The notes below the pieces were generated by a model that saw only the letters and a program-made list of their open reading frames with translations, ran no database searches and was not told the origin of the DNA. 64,000 nt of DNA from contig CH002580.1 of the NCBI GenBank assembly GCA_000149265.1, forward strand, positions 127,787 to 191,786, given 5' to 3'. Numbering within the stretch: the first letter of the stretch is position 1; each line of letters opens with the position of its first letter. This document shows positions 1-12,908 of the stretch, piece after piece. A program made the translations under genes and the position numbers. This DNA is from Ciona savignyi (taxonomy: Eukaryota > Chordata > Ascidiacea > Phlebobranchia > Cionidae).

Positions 1-582
1 TTAATATCCCAGCACTTAGTTGAATTTCCGTCGATCAATATATAAATTTCCCTCCAAATGTGACTAAACGTTGGTTTTTAAATTTCGTAATCTAATTCTT
101 CATGACTGGCATCACGTAGGCACATTGGAACCGCGATATTGCTCATAGTATTCAAATATTAGATACCGAACATTAATGAGGTTTACTGGTAAAGAAACAA
201 CATGACGTTGCACAAGCGTATGCAGTCAGAGATGTTAAACTGTATTAGCCTTATATTTGCAATGCGGTATACCTAGTATTTGCGGTGAGGCATTTGTGTG
301 ACCAGGTTATTTTGGGATTTAGACCCACCTGCTTAACCGACGTATCGTTCCGTCGTCGTTGCATGTTTTACATCTACATTCGTATTTGTATAAGCTCATC
401 CTGTCGAACCACATGTCCAAATGAACTTTATTTTCCGAATTTTAGAATATCTTCCCTGCAAGCTTACCTTGCAAGGTCAAATAAAAACTCGGAAATGGGG
501 TAATATGCGCCTTTAAGACGTTTTAGTTTGCTTAGGTAATCGCATGGTTATTTTTGGACCTGTCCTCATGTTATTTGGTAGG

Positions 583-878
583 ATATGTCCGAATGATTAG
601 TCTGGTCGGTTAGTGTTTCGCTTTTCTGTCGAAGTGTTGCAGGTACGTAACTGGTCGCTAGTCGGGTGTGTCCTCTGGCAAGGTACTTAACAGACATTGC
701 CTGAACCAAGCAGAGTAATGGGTTCTATAATATGAAGGAACATCACAATCATACACGGCACACTGCAATGGCTCCGGTAATCCTACGGTGGGGGCAAGGT
801 GATCTGACGATTGCCCGTGTGTTAATCACATTGTTTTTTCCATTCACGGGATAAACATGAATATCCTATCCTATTAGG
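583..878 (+). repeat. tRNA-derived SINE, family 1 (diverged copy)
   Basis: Diverged copy of the SINE family found about a dozen times here. The order is a tRNA-like head (A-box-like segment near 600), a body with the GGTTCTA segment, and an end resembling ATGAATATCCTATCC. Best reference copies are 27053-27352 (+) and 57322-57614 (-). Resembles the composite tRNA-derived SINE described from Ciona; the family name is not confirmed. Confidence 0.75.
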
Positions 879-883
879 AACGT

Positions 884-3800
884 TTTGTCGGCCCCTGTAT
901 ATTATAAGTTGTTCGGTATATACTTCTTTTGTCGTAATAAAAACCGTGATTGTCACTTTAAATTATTTCAAAAAATAAAAATTTGAACATATGTTTATTG
1001 TTTACTGACTTACCTACGTAATACAAATTAATGAAATTAAAAAATTATAGAGATAAACAATATACCATTTAAAGGTGTGGCTTTACCCGGTAAATATTAT
1101 TATCGTTAGGCAATATCGTCATAAAGAACTTTTTGTATTGACCTCATACGTCACGAAAAACATTTTAAAATTGATTTTTATCAGTGCCAATTTTCGCGCT
1201 AAAGTTGGCACTGGATTTCACTAAAACAACATTGATAAATAATTTGATAATCGCTTTAAATCTCTTTGCTTAAATAATGTGCAAAATCAAATAATGAGAT
1301 CGGACAGTTCAATTAAAAGATTTTTGGTAATCCTAAATTACTATTGATGGCCAAAAGTTTACGTAATTAAAAATTAAAAAACTTTGTCCCATTTGAGATG
1401 CTAGATTTTGAACTTTCCCGATTGAACTTTATTAAATCAAAGCACTTCGTTAAATTTGACTTTTTTGTTTGCATTTGTTACATTTTATAGGTGAAATACC
1501 AGAAAAGGACATTATTTGCTATGCAATGAATAAACATAAGCAGATTAAAATTTAACTGACGACAAAGAAAGAAATCGGTTAACCAAAATTTCGGTTTAAG
1601 CTAAATCCCACAAACCCATAAATACCATAATTACACATTTCATTGAGTGTCCTTAGCATTTGACAAGATTTATTATTCTTCATTATATATTTGTTTTCCT
1701 GTTTAGCTAGCTATGATTATTCAATCACAATTGTAACTTCTTATACCATGTTTCTTGATAGCTGACTTGACTTCCGCGTGTTTAAAATTTAAGCAAATCA
1801 GATAAGTTTAATACTACAAATAAACAAACGTAAACAAAGTTATCCGAAATTTGGAAGCTACTCAAAATCGTATTTAAGCTATCAAGGCAGCAACAATGCT
1901 TGGTCTTATCCTACGGAAAGCTTAGTGGGAAGCGAATCGGTCTTCTCTGTCTAAAGCTTAGAGAAATAGCTGTGGTGGATTGTGCAGCATTTTAAACTGA
2001 TTTTAACAAATAGATCAAACCCGAATCTAGAATACTCAATAGTGCTGCCAAGACCGAATTTTTCAAGGACCACAAATGTTCAGACAAGCGTTAACGTTCA
2101 CTTTTGCCTTACCGCTGCTAATCCTCTATAAACAAACGAACATTTTACATCGTTTTATCATTTTAACTGGATCATTACGTTTTTTATTTTATAGAGTATC
2201 ACACGTGTTATACTGTCGCCCTTTCGAAGAAATGGGATAATTACTTTTTTAAATAACTTCAATAACTAAACACACCACAAGGGTCAGAAGTGAGTAGTTG
2301 ATGGATAACTTTTACTGTATTACCGACCTCCATTTACTTACTCATGGGTAAATAGTTATGGTTTAATTTTTTCTAAGTTTCCGTTCCAAGTTGAAAACCC
2401 TTAATGGGATTGTCACCAAATTCGTTTTTAAATCGCAGCTATATAATTCCATCGCAAAAACCATTGCCCAGATTTTATCGGACTCTGTGATAGTACGTCA
2501 CTATGGCCGTTTTTATATACAAATCAGTAGTATGTGTATCGGTAGCGTTTACCATTCTGACACAGCGCCGTACACCACAGATCATAATGGGTTATCTGGT
2601 TCTCTTGTTTTGGCGCAATACTGCAAAATTGTGTTTGATTAAATGACAATCACATAAGCTTGATATATTGGAAAATAAGGAGCCTTGTGATTCGTGTCGA
2701 TTCAACAGCGAACAGCGTCATGGTTGATCGTTATCGTTATCGCAACTGCGTCAAACGAGTACGATAATTCTAAACAAGAAGTTAAACAGAAGTTTTCTAT
2801 ATATTTAGACCATTATCAAACGAAAAGGTTTTAATATACTTAAATAACATTATAAACTGTGTGTTTTACAATCATTCGTGCATACTCCATACTTCTCTGT
2901 GTTTCTGAGAAATGTGGTGGTATCCTGGGAGTTGGTTTCGACTTCGTACTATGCTGTATTGAGTTATGTGCTCTGTAAATACTAAGCTCGAATTTGTATT
3001 TATTTAAGGCTAGAATTACATCAGTGTGCACATAGGTCACTGTAACCTTATAACATTTTAATAAAACATAAACAACATAAATAACGGAGCCTCAGTTATA
3101 TTCATTTTGTTGATTGATTTGGTGTTCGATTTATCATTTCTGAAAACGTCTTAGTAACAATATTTCGGTATTTGTTTTCAAACTTTGGGAGTGACTTTGA
3201 GAGAACGAATTTGCCCAAAAGTAACCAGAAAAAAAATCAGTTGTAGTGATTGATAATTGTAAAAAAAGTTATAAAGGTAATATGACGAAATGCGGTTAAG
3301 AATGCAGAATATTCCCATAAAATTGAGATGTTATATTTTGCGTAAGGTTCACTACAAGTTTTAGATGTAATATAGAATCCTTTATTCTTTGTATAGTTCA
3401 CTTTAACAGTGTCTGGTACTGACGTTAAGGGAAACCAAAGCACTGACCGCATAAAATCTTGTTTTGATCCTGACCAATTTCTTGTAATTAATACGTTCAA
3501 TTTTCGTAATGGGTTAACTGTTTTACAATTATATACAGTATGATAACTTAAGAGTAAATTAATGGCCGGTTTGATTACGATCAAATGTGGCCTTACATCC
3601 TTTGTAAGCTTTCGTGTGTGCTAGTTTGTATGCTCAGGTATGTCGTGTTATGGTTGTATTAGTGAATTACATCACGGATTCTAGGTTAATTGACTTTTAA
3701 AAGACCTCGATGAGTTTGCGGTGTAGCCAAAGTACTATTATGGCTGAAGGCTATATGTCCGGGTCATGGTTTGTTTTATTCTGGAATCATAGTATTTATC

Positions 3801-4110
3801 GTAGATTCTAACATCAGCCGTTTTCCATTGTTTTTGTTGAAGTTTATCCTTTATTGCATTGAAGCATATTAATAAATACAACGTGGTGTAAAATAAAATT
3901 TAACGACTATTCGGTTCATTTTAAGTTCAATTTATCAATTTACCAACGCAAACTTGTATAAAGTCATATATTCCTAAAATACCCAGAAAAGGATGGGATG
4001 AAATAAAACTTGTGCGAAATTTATGTGTAAAAAAAATTGGATCATTGAGAACATTTCGCTATATAGAGGAAAAGTTAATTTTACTGATGGTAAAATTGTT
4101 TTTTTGCCAG
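884..4110. other. No gene recognised
   Basis: AT-rich sequence with only short open frames lacking splice context or family signatures. A possible signal-peptide exon starts with ATG at 3586 and runs to a GTATGT donor near 3637 (Met-Trp-Pro then a hydrophobic, Cys-containing stretch). Its phase (2) does not fit the next candidate exon at 4111 (phase 1), so it is not called a gene. Confidence 0.4.
1182..1213. repeat. Perfect short hairpin
   Basis: Arms CAGTGCCAA (1182-1190) and TTGGCACTG (1205-1213) pair perfectly. One G.T pair and three A-T pairs extend the stem inward, leaving a six-base loop. No gene is seen nearby. It may be a MITE remnant or an RNA-level structure. Confidence 0.5.
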
Positions 4111-4283
4111 CGGTCCCAGCAAATGTAAGATATTATCATTCCAACGGAATTTATGACGGGGATCCGGGGAACAAAGGCCTCCCTTCAATCGCCGATAGTG
4201 TACTGGCTGAATTTGTGCAGGAATCGTCTGTTTTCAAACGTCAATCGGTCCGTTGCTACGGGCGTTCCTGCTTCGGCACGTAG
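4111..4283 (+). CDS. Candidate terminal exon of a secreted peptide precursor
   Basis: Not recognised as a known family. A pyrimidine-rich stretch ending CAG (4101-4110) precedes an open frame entered in phase 1 that runs to TAG at 4281-4283. The polyadenylation hexamer AATAAA lies just downstream at 4297-4302. The frame is more GC-rich than its surroundings and ends in a Lys-Arg pair followed by QSVRCYGRSCFGT and stop. This is the form of a neuropeptide or hormone precursor: dibasic cleavage, an N-terminal Gln that could cyclise, and two Cys four residues apart that could form a disulfide ring. What is seen: splice-like start, dibasic site, Cys pair, stop plus poly(A) signal. What is inferred: secretion and processing. 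The upstream signal-peptide exon is unresolved. It could also be the last exon of an ordinary protein or a chance frame. Confidence 0.35.
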
Positions 4284-4568
4284 CTTAAACACTTCAAATA
4301 AAAACAGATTTGGCAGTTGCAACGAAAGCTTTTAGCAAGATAGAAAACATCATCAAAGTGTATCGTCAAAGCCTATAGAAACTAGACTTGTCTATTAGCG
4401 TGGTATTTCAAAATGCTATAGTCCCATTCCTTGTGCACAAACATTCATCTGTTCTAGTGTGGGCGTTTTTAAAAAAGTCCAAATGCCTGGTTAGGTAATT
4501 TACGCTTTTAAGTCCGTGTAACAGTTTCTCACACAAAGTTTTAAATTGAGCAATAATACACGAATTTG

Positions 4569-4632
4569 ATTGGACAGCCAAGACAACGCCTTCGGTGGGT
4601 TTGGCTTGTGTAGTATTGCGTCAGCTGTCCAA
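4569..4632. repeat. Inverted repeat with 9-bp arms
   Basis: TTGGACAGC (4570-4578) and GCTGTCCAA (4624-4632) are perfect inverted arms around about 45 bases. Possibly a small palindromic element. No target duplication was found. Confidence 0.35.
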
Positions 4633-4639
4633 AAACGTT

Positions 4640-7600
4640 TAGTAGTTGAACCTACGTTTTACAATGTCTATAAGTAAAATACATTTATAACCCAAGAAGT
4701 ATTTGTATACAATCTATTTAAAAAAATGGCAGTTGGACGGATAATGCACTGTCATGTTCATTTGTTGACAAATATATACAACAGGAACTTCTACATATAT
4801 ATCGGGATTAGATTTCCTATCTTCCTAAACCTTCGAAAAGTTTGGATAGGATTCAAACATCGACTAAAGCAGTTGGCTAATTGCGTGTTTGTTTTACGGA
4901 TCAAGTATTTGCCGCGCTTTGATCTTTCTACTGTTAGCCGCCTCAACAAAGGCGTGTATGGGTTTGTATTTAAACGACCAAAGGCTGGTTAAACAGTCAA
5001 CCCAACATTTCGGCAATTCGGCGAGGTATACGGCGTTTACCTCTCACCGCACACCTTTAACTCGTACCAAAGCTTCATAAAATTATTACCTACCCAAACA
5101 AACTTGCTAGAGATTTTTGAAACAGGAATGCAATGTCCATGCTATATACCCCACCCTCATTCGCCATAGTTCTTTTAGATATTGCAATCAGAATAAACCG
5201 TGGAAAACCGCACCAGCTGTCCATATGCACCACGTTTCCTTATACGGTCTCTAAAATTGGCACATATGCCGACACTGGTTAGTACACTGTATTTCCCTAA
5301 TCTTATTAAGTTTGACAAGCATACCATCTGTAATTTTGGTCCCATTGCAAACTTTAAAAGATAAAACAAGTTGCATTACAAAGTGCGTGTGTTGTTAATT
5401 GGCATAAAACGAACTTAAATTAGCTATCAAATTGTTTTTCGTAATATTTGCTACATTAAAGGTGAAAGCAATACGAGTTCTTTCTTGTCTTTATTGAACG
5501 CATGTCTGTATGTTCAGAATATAAAAAACTAATGAAATTTTGAAGACACAGCGAATCGGGATTTTCAAAAAAACAGCAATTTGGGTGTGCGAGGTCGCGT
5601 CAACCCTGACATAAAACTTAATTACCTAAAACAGCCTCAACAAGCGAGGTATGACAAGTACGTGCCAATACATTCCTGACATGCAAAAACTGCTTAGGTT
5701 CCGACATGTTGTGCAAACTCTCACATTCGCCGGTAAACCCGTCAGTAAATGATTTATCAATTTTTTATTGAAAAATAAATGTTGCGTTTTAACGAAGACG
5801 TTTTATAGTAAAACAAGAATTTTAGTTCCCGTGACTGTTTTGTGTCGTATATGTTTATTTCGTATTTCAAACGGCCCCTAAAGAAAGTAATAAATAAAAC
5901 ATTAAATTTCCGGGCAGAAAGCAGGGATTGCAAGATAGTCAAAGCAATATATAAAAATCCAATATTAATTACACTTTTAAATATAAGACATTTCGACATG
6001 TTGATTTTATTTAATCAGCATTATCCTTAGGTGTCTCAAAGTTAAAAGTGTAATAATATGTACACGTTTAAAATTCGTTTAGTATAATTGATGAAACGCT
6101 AGTGAAGACTAATTTAATGCTTTAAGATCGCTTATCCAAAAATATGCTACAAAAGGTTTTTTTACCTAAATAAGTTTGCAGATCTAATTAGAACGCAATT
6201 AGCTGTTTTTCGCTTTAAAAAAAAATCGAACTCATGTGTTATAATTTACGAGTCCCCTGATGTACACAGGTGTAACAACTAAATCTTTTTAAATCAATCA
6301 AACTTAAATGCTTAGCCTCTGTGTACTTCCGTATGTCATCAATTTACTGCATATTTAAAAACTGTCGGCATGAAGGCTTTGTTTCCACTGGAGTTGTTCG
6401 ATGTATTATTATTGTCGAAGTCTGCATTGTTTCAACTAACAATTTAAGTAATAGCCGATTGCAACATGCAGCTTCGGTAACTAACGGATATTCGTCAAAA
6501 TGTAAAAATGCATATATGTTCGATAGTTATGAATTACTCACAGAGATACATGCTGTGTTAATGAGTGACCTCGTGTTGCGAATGGCAAAACGCACCTTTT
6601 CCTGGACACTTTATCCGTTTACCTTTCATAACACCACCCACGCAGTTAAAACAGGGAAACACATAACCAACCACAAGATACTTACATGCTTAACCTTTTA
6701 TTGGACCGGTAAATCTATTTAACCTACAAAGAATGAAAGTAAAACAGCGTCATACAAAGTACAAACCAAGGCTGGTTCTACATTGGATATAGATTCTGGT
6801 GTTTACGGCACTGCATATATGGACATAGAATGGGAAATTTATTGCGTTGACATTACAATTTTAAAATCATATATGGTATTATTGTATGAATGCCTTTGAT
6901 AAGACTTATCTTGGTGTAAATAAAAAGTTTGACCAATCTTTTTTCTTTTGTTTGCTTTGGGGTTAAAAGAACGTGACTAAGAGGTCGCAATTTTAAGCAA
7001 TTGCTGATGGAAGTAATTAGTCGTCACGTCCATGAGATTTGTAAAGATTAATCTTGGCTTGTGTGTGCGGAGCTGTGTGGTTCATCAACTGTAGACAAGA
7101 CTCGCGTGCTCGATTCATCTTCCCCTTGCCCATCAGAAGCCTCCCAGTCTCGTCGTCAACTTAATCTATCGTGACTGCTGCCTTGAATAATTAAAATGCA
7201 CCCAAAGCCTTTTTGTGTTGTTTAATGAAATGCTAATGCACAATGACTAGATTTTGTTTCTCTTTTTTCGTGACCGTGGACCTTATGTTGTCTTATTTAT
7301 CCGTATACATATATATGTCCGTGTATATGTCAGTCTGTCATCAAACGGGTTTGGTATTGCATATGCACATGTCGGTCACGTCTGCAAGGTTTTAAAAATT
7401 TGATGTCGTACACCAAGCCATTCTTGTTTGCTTTTAAAATAAAGGAATACTTTGCCTGTATTAAAAAGACCTTGAATACATTCCTTACGCCTATATACGA
7501 GCCATTTTAAGATATAAAACGTCGTAGATTACGTGATGTAGGTTCAGGTAAAAACTGGATTGCTGCTGAAGTTACGCATCACGTGACAAACTGCGCAATG

Positions 7601-9030
7601 AGGCGTGACTCACAAACAAGCCATCGGGTCTGACGGTCGATTTGGGTCAGTGGCGAGTTGCCAAAGCTATCTAATTCAGTAGTCGAAATGTTTGACTTTG
7701 TCACTAAAACGACGTCAAGAAGTGTTTGTTTTCGACGGTTAAAGTGGTCGATAATGAAATGAATCCCATCCCAGAGTTTGTATTGCGGTTGCATTAGCTT
7801 TGATAGATCATAAAAGTGAAGAAAAAAACAAACATTTCGCAATTTGCAAAAGATAATGACTTTTGTACTTGCGTTCTCATGAGAAAGCAATATTATTTTC
7901 ACCTGTATAATTTAGCATGACATGATCTTTACCACATTTCCAAAATCGGGATGTTTAATTTGTAACCAGGACTAAAGTATAAAATACGGGATCACTAGAA
8001 CCTTCCCTCGACCATTTTGACGTTCTGCCTAAATAGAAATAACATTAATCCACCAGTTTAACCGAACGCTTGGTCATCTCCTCGGCCATCTTTACAAAAC
8101 ACACCACAATTCTAGAGTACAGGCCATTTTTAAGCGAATTTATCATTCGGTTTTGTTCAAGCATTAGTCTCTATGACTATAATCTGGTATGAAGGCTAAT
8201 CATTCTGGATAAACAAAGTTGTAGGGTAAACTAACCGAGATAATAACTGTTTATTTCCCCTACAAAATTGTGGTTAAATTATCGGACAGGAAATACAATT
8301 AATCACTCACGAGGTAATGGGCCTTACATTGTGCTTGTTTAAACTTGAGATTGTAGACGCTTGATTAGCTGCTGGGAAAAGTTCCCGTAGATATACCTAC
8401 ACAAAACGTGAACAGTCTAATTGTAACGAAATGCTGGTATGTGCAACAACTTACCAAGATGGATTTTGCACATACATTTACATTATGATAGACATACGGT
8501 AATTGTGGAACAGCTTTCTTAAATGTTAATTTGTGTACAAATATATATCATTGCTGGGTTGAAAGAATTGGTGCTAATAAAGGATCATTTGTGCAAAATA
8601 ATAAAACGGCACGTATATTAAAATAAGCTATAAAAAACTTAAGCTGACATTCTGTGTTATGGGATGCTATCATGTTCTTTAATGTTTATCAATAAATCTG
8701 CGGCATACCCTACTTTGTAGATCTTTGAGGCGAAGTTCCCCCGAGGCGGACACATCGTTAGTGTGTACCATGTTTATCATTTAAATAAAACTAAGTTGTA
8801 CGTGTATTAATAACTGTGGTAACTGTATTGGTAATGCCTGCCTTATCGTGATGATCCGTTTTTATCTGACGTCTTACTTCTAGTTTTATTTTAGTCGGTT
8901 GTTGATTTTTCGAGTTATGATCTTATAATTAAGGTCAAATATTTTTTTAATTAAACTAGACAATATATTAAAAATAAGAATGCTACATTTTGTAACAGTA
9001 AACGCCATGTTGCTGACATGCTGATCACAG
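4640..9030. other. No gene recognised
   Basis: Long AT-rich stretch with several open frames of 60-130 codons but no family signature or coherent splice chain. Upstream exons of the gene ending at 9672 presumably lie here or further left, because its first visible exon is entered in phase 1. They could not be identified. Confidence 0.4.
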
Positions 9031-9672
9031 AAAGTGTGTCGCGTGCAAAACGGGGGCACAATAGAAATCTTCTACTGAGCCGCTTGCTCCATCTTGCCGA
9101 TTCGGCCACGGGGGGTCGCTGCAGATGCTTCTTGCGACCAAGGCCGTGAGTTTTATAGCTTTTTGTGTTGCTAAAAACAATTTTTTTGAATATAATAATG
9201 TGTAATCTACAGTGCAAATATAAGATTTATTTCCAAAGCTTTTATACCTTTGAGTGTCACAGTGCAAGAATGTTGCATTGGGTATTGCTGCGGCAAAATA
9301 TAAAACAAACTTGGGTAAACCAAACTTACATTCGTTTTACCAAGTTTGTTTTTTTATTTCAGAAAGGAAAAATGCGAGTGCAACCAATCCGTCTTGTACC
9401 TGCGTATGATTCATAAAATAATGAATCCCAATTTTAAATTGGGGTGGGGGTCAAACGCAGATAAGCTAAACCAGTTACTTGGCCGCATGAAACCGAAAAT
9501 AAAGTCGATGGTGCTCAAGGTGGCGTTAAACGAATTCTATCGTCTCACCCGCGAGGTGGAGGTAGAGCGAACACGCCGGGGACGAATTATGCGACTTCAT
9601 CGCCGCAAAGGACGGAAGTTGCGTAATCACCCGCGGGCTGCATTCGACGGTATGCAGTCCATGTCGTTCTAA
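9031..9672 (+). CDS. Last two exons of an unrecognised very basic protein
   Basis: Two exons fit together: 9031-9145 (acceptor ending CACAG, donor GTGAGT, entry phase 1) and 9363-9672 (acceptor TTTTTTTATTTCAG, stop TAA). The donor phase (2) matches the only open frame of the second exon. AATAAA at 9786-9791 would place the 3' UTR near 120 bases. The product has an RAKR-type basic site, a short Cys cluster (CRC, then CEC after nine residues), then a highly basic tail with many Arg and Lys and repeated dibasic pairs (RRKGRK). No domain was recognised. A secreted, proteolytically processed protein is possible from the Cys cluster and RAKR, but no signal peptide was found because the 5' exons are missing. 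Codon use and GC content stand out from the AT-rich flanks, which supports real coding. Confidence 0.6.
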
Positions 9673-9791
9673 AGACGAACTTTTATATTATTTCCATGTT
9701 GTTTAACAGTATTTATTAGCCACGCCAGAGGGACGATGTATTTATTGATAACGCCGTCATTTCACGGTTTAGCGCGTTTAATATAAATAAA

Positions 9792-10328
9792 GAAGACGAA
9801 TTGTTACCATGACAAGAAAACATTAATCACCATTGCTACGCAGCGTACCCAGTATTCTGTACATCACAGCATTTACGGAACATAAGAGCACAAGTGACTT
9901 GGTTTGTACATACTACCCCCACCTTCCCTGTGTTATAACCTCAAATGGGCAATGTGCTCAGTCGATTACTGACTCTATTATGTTAAGGTTATAACGCGCA
10001 TGTGTTTTAATTTAGAAAGTTATTATGGTATTACAATAGGCCAACTAAGTACAACAAAGGAAAATAATATCCATGCGCTGTAATATATGTCGTAAACTTT
10101 ATTAAGTATTTGTGTTTCTTAATTGTTAGGTGTTTTATTTCACTGAAAATTCATATTCCTGCAAACATGTAATACAAACCGTTTTTTTTCTATTCTTAAC
10201 TATTTATTTTACAATATATGCCTGAAAAATAGAAACGAGTATAAATAAGGAACATGGCATTTTTATGTGTAATCTCAATTGTAAAATGAATAGTAAAGGC
10301 AGCCGTTTCCTTGTTTGTAAATTTTAAC
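9792..10328. other. Intergenic, nothing recognised
   Basis: AT-rich sequence between the poly(A) signal of the preceding gene and the left edge of the tandem duplication. No gene or repeat was recognised. Confidence 0.4.
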
Positions 10329-12908
10329 ATGTAGGCTGTAAACACCACCTATACATTTCGCTGAGTAGCCTAATATTAGGTATCATGCTTTCATGTTTTT
10401 CTTTGTTGATATTGTAGATTAGATGTTATTGTCGTTGATATACTAATTAAAGTAAAATGCTGAAAATTTATGTTCTTTATTCCAAATTCAGAGAAATAGT
10501 TTACCGAGTTCTCTAACGATGTTGTCTACAACAAGACGAATGAGTTGTCTAACGTTAGCACGGATACATTCCACAACTCAATGATTTTTCCCGGAGGTTA
10601 TTCAACGATAACCATATCCTTCAACTCCGATTTTCCGACTCGCCAAATAACAAATGACATATCCGTACATGGTAACGACCGTAAATCAACATTCTTGATA
10701 TTTGAAAATGCGGGGTCTAATTTTTGGTTTGTTTATTAAGTCCTGGTTTTTGTATCCACAAACAAGGATGTTAACCAACAGCCCACACGATGTTATGAAC
10801 ATGAAAACATAATTGTAAGCAATCGTGGTTCTTACGACAATAGCACAACTGTACACGCATGCACGAATGCAAAGCGCATAGAATTGTAAGTCAAAGCTAA
10901 TGGGTTCTAACAATTGACGCCTTTACGGCTTTCCATTCCCGAGACATATCTTATCCTACATACGAATTAACCATACAAAGGTGTACTTAAACTGGAAACT
11001 TAATATGAGTACAAAAGGTTAAATATTATTACTGCATGATACGCTTTTCCGACCCAAGAGAGCATAAATGAAACTTGTCAAATTGTTATAACGAGAATTT
11101 ATTACAGTATATACCGCGTGTGTCTGTTAAAACGAAGAATCAAATAATAAAACCAGGGGATATTCGACTCTTAGAGCAATGTATATAATGCAAAATGTGA
11201 TTTTGCGTATTGATTCGCCAATGTCCTATAACTTACTACTTGTGTAATGTTCTATATAAAATAGCATTAGTGCAAGCCGCATGCTGGAAAAGTTAAGTAT
11301 AGAGTGCACTTAAAAATACAGTGAGACCCCATTTACAAATGAGCTATTTGAAATCATGACCAAATCTTTTTAAATACTTATATGAAGCGCTTGTTTAAAG
11401 GTAGTAGGGACCCACTGTGGATTTCAAGCGTTATACACTGTATATATTAGGGGCAAAGTAACCTTGATAAATAATGAAAAAAATGGAGAAAAAACTGAGG
11501 CATTATCAATTTGGACACGAATTTTGTTTATCGTCACTCGAATAAGCTTTAAAAGATCGGTCCCACAGATCCATGGACTCACTCCATCTATGAAACTCGA
11601 TTTTCCATTTTGTTTCAACTTCGTCCATGTTTGCTGGGATTATAGAGGGAAAGTAAATATATATATAAAAACAAGACGATTTCGCATTATTTTACCAAAT
11701 TGGATTAAGTGGGGATGTCCGCTTTTAACAAACACCGTTTCGCTCTTATTAACCTATAAGTTATGTGATTAAATTGTTTCCTTAACATGTGTTAATTGCA
11801 GCCCGAATAACGGATAGGACCAGTAGAGTTTACATAGAGGTATTTCTTTACACTAACCCCTACAGCTTAATAACCAATGGCGCGGATTTTAAAGTTTATA
11901 AACTTACAAGAAGCCAGTTGAAGGGAAGGAAGATACTTTTGCCAGAACGCGCATCGAAAAGAATCTGGGAACGGTGCCATCGTGACGTCATCGTCAGCGA
12001 TCTCCAGATACCGCTGTGTGACGTCATTAAATCTCGGCCAATCAGAAACGAGCTCCTGGTTCTGATTGCGGAGACCATTTGGGTTTCTAAAAATTTGAAA
12101 TAAAAAATTGAAATAAAAATTACCTTTTAAAATTTAAACAATTAACAAACATTCTAAAATTACACAATAACTGTATTCTCTATTTGTAAATCTAAAACGA
12201 TACCTGACTGCCTTTTCGAAACTGGTACATTGTTTAACTACTAATTATGGAATAGCTTTGGCAAATCAACAGGCAATAACCACCAATATTAAACATATGT
12301 TTATATCCTTAGTATAGTTAACGAAACACGTTTTAAACACAGGGCATTCTGTTAAATCCCGATGTTACAAAGTCAGATGTTGTAGTAGTTTATTATTTGC
12401 TAATATTTCGATTTTGAACAAATAGTTGGTTTACTGGGTCGATGTAAAATAAGTCCTTTTCCAGAGAAAACAAATTCTGTTACCGAAGAGTAAATCTGCC
12501 TGGTAAGACATAGCTGCTTAAATCATTTGACAATTAAATTATTACAATCAAAACTCTTTTAGATGTTTTTTACTCATTTACTGGGTCTAACTTTGAACTC
12601 AAGACACGACTACCTTACCCATCGATTATTCTCTAGGTCCCCATTAGTATGAACGATGTATATAAATCGGTCACGCTAACTATTCGGCCACACACAGCCA
12701 ATCCATACAAAACTACAAACCCAAATTTGGCGAAGTTGGTCCAGTAGCGCACCATGCGGCGACTAACTGACCGGTCGAGGTCGCTATAGCCTCGGGTAAA
12801 TTTGGAATTTCCGAACCACGGAGTTCCGAACATCAGCTCGATTTCGTAACCATGCATGACCCCCATCCATATTGGCCACGGGTTTGTGGAGACGCGGTAA
12901 GAAAGATG
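10329..12908. repeat. Tandem duplication, copy A (downstream copy of the AChE 3' end)
   Basis: This block matches 12909-15297 along its length in the same orientation. The left edge is at ATGTAGGCTG (10330) and the match recurs at 12909-12910. Copy A retains about 190 bases (roughly 10730-10915) that copy B lacks. It carries the second set of cholinesterase exons on the minus strand: truncated exon 12909-12721, then 12086-11908 and 11633-11506. Its right edge falls inside a coding exon, so the unit begins mid-exon. Confidence 0.93.
10500..10739 (+). CDS. Plus-strand open frame in copy A, unassigned
   Basis: An 80-codon frame beginning directly after an AG at 10498-10499 and ending TAA. The peptide contains two N-glycosylation-type sequons (NKT, NVS) and looks like an extracellular segment, but no family is recognised. 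In copy B (about 13079-13305) the same frame is broken by a one-base loss in the CCC run and by further indels. It may be a decayed exon or chance. It lies within the 3' flank of the cholinesterase gene on the other strand. Confidence 0.2.
   Translation, partial: FTEFSNDVVYNKTNELSNVSTDTFHNSMIFPGGYSTITISFNSDFPTRQITNDISVHGNDRKSTFLIFENAGSNFWFVY

Noticed and set aside
4867..5080. Frame with a signal-peptide-like hydrophobic stretch
   Set aside because: There is no ATG before the hydrophobic segment and no clear acceptor; not enough to call a secreted protein.
6321..6722. 133-codon plus-strand frame
   Set aside because: No ATG at the start, no domain, AT-rich codon use and no splice context; probably chance.
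7023..7170. Minus-strand frame of 38 codons with ATG, more GC-rich than its surroundings
   Set aside because: No good acceptor, no family match and no partner exons; left as unassigned sequence.
7579..7902. 107-codon minus-strand frame after an ACAG
   Set aside because: No recognisable domain or neighbouring exon; starts at GTG.
11464..12103. Plus-strand frames repeated at 13848-14489
   Set aside because: They are the complement of the cholinesterase T-peptide and disulfide exons, which match the family with correct phases.
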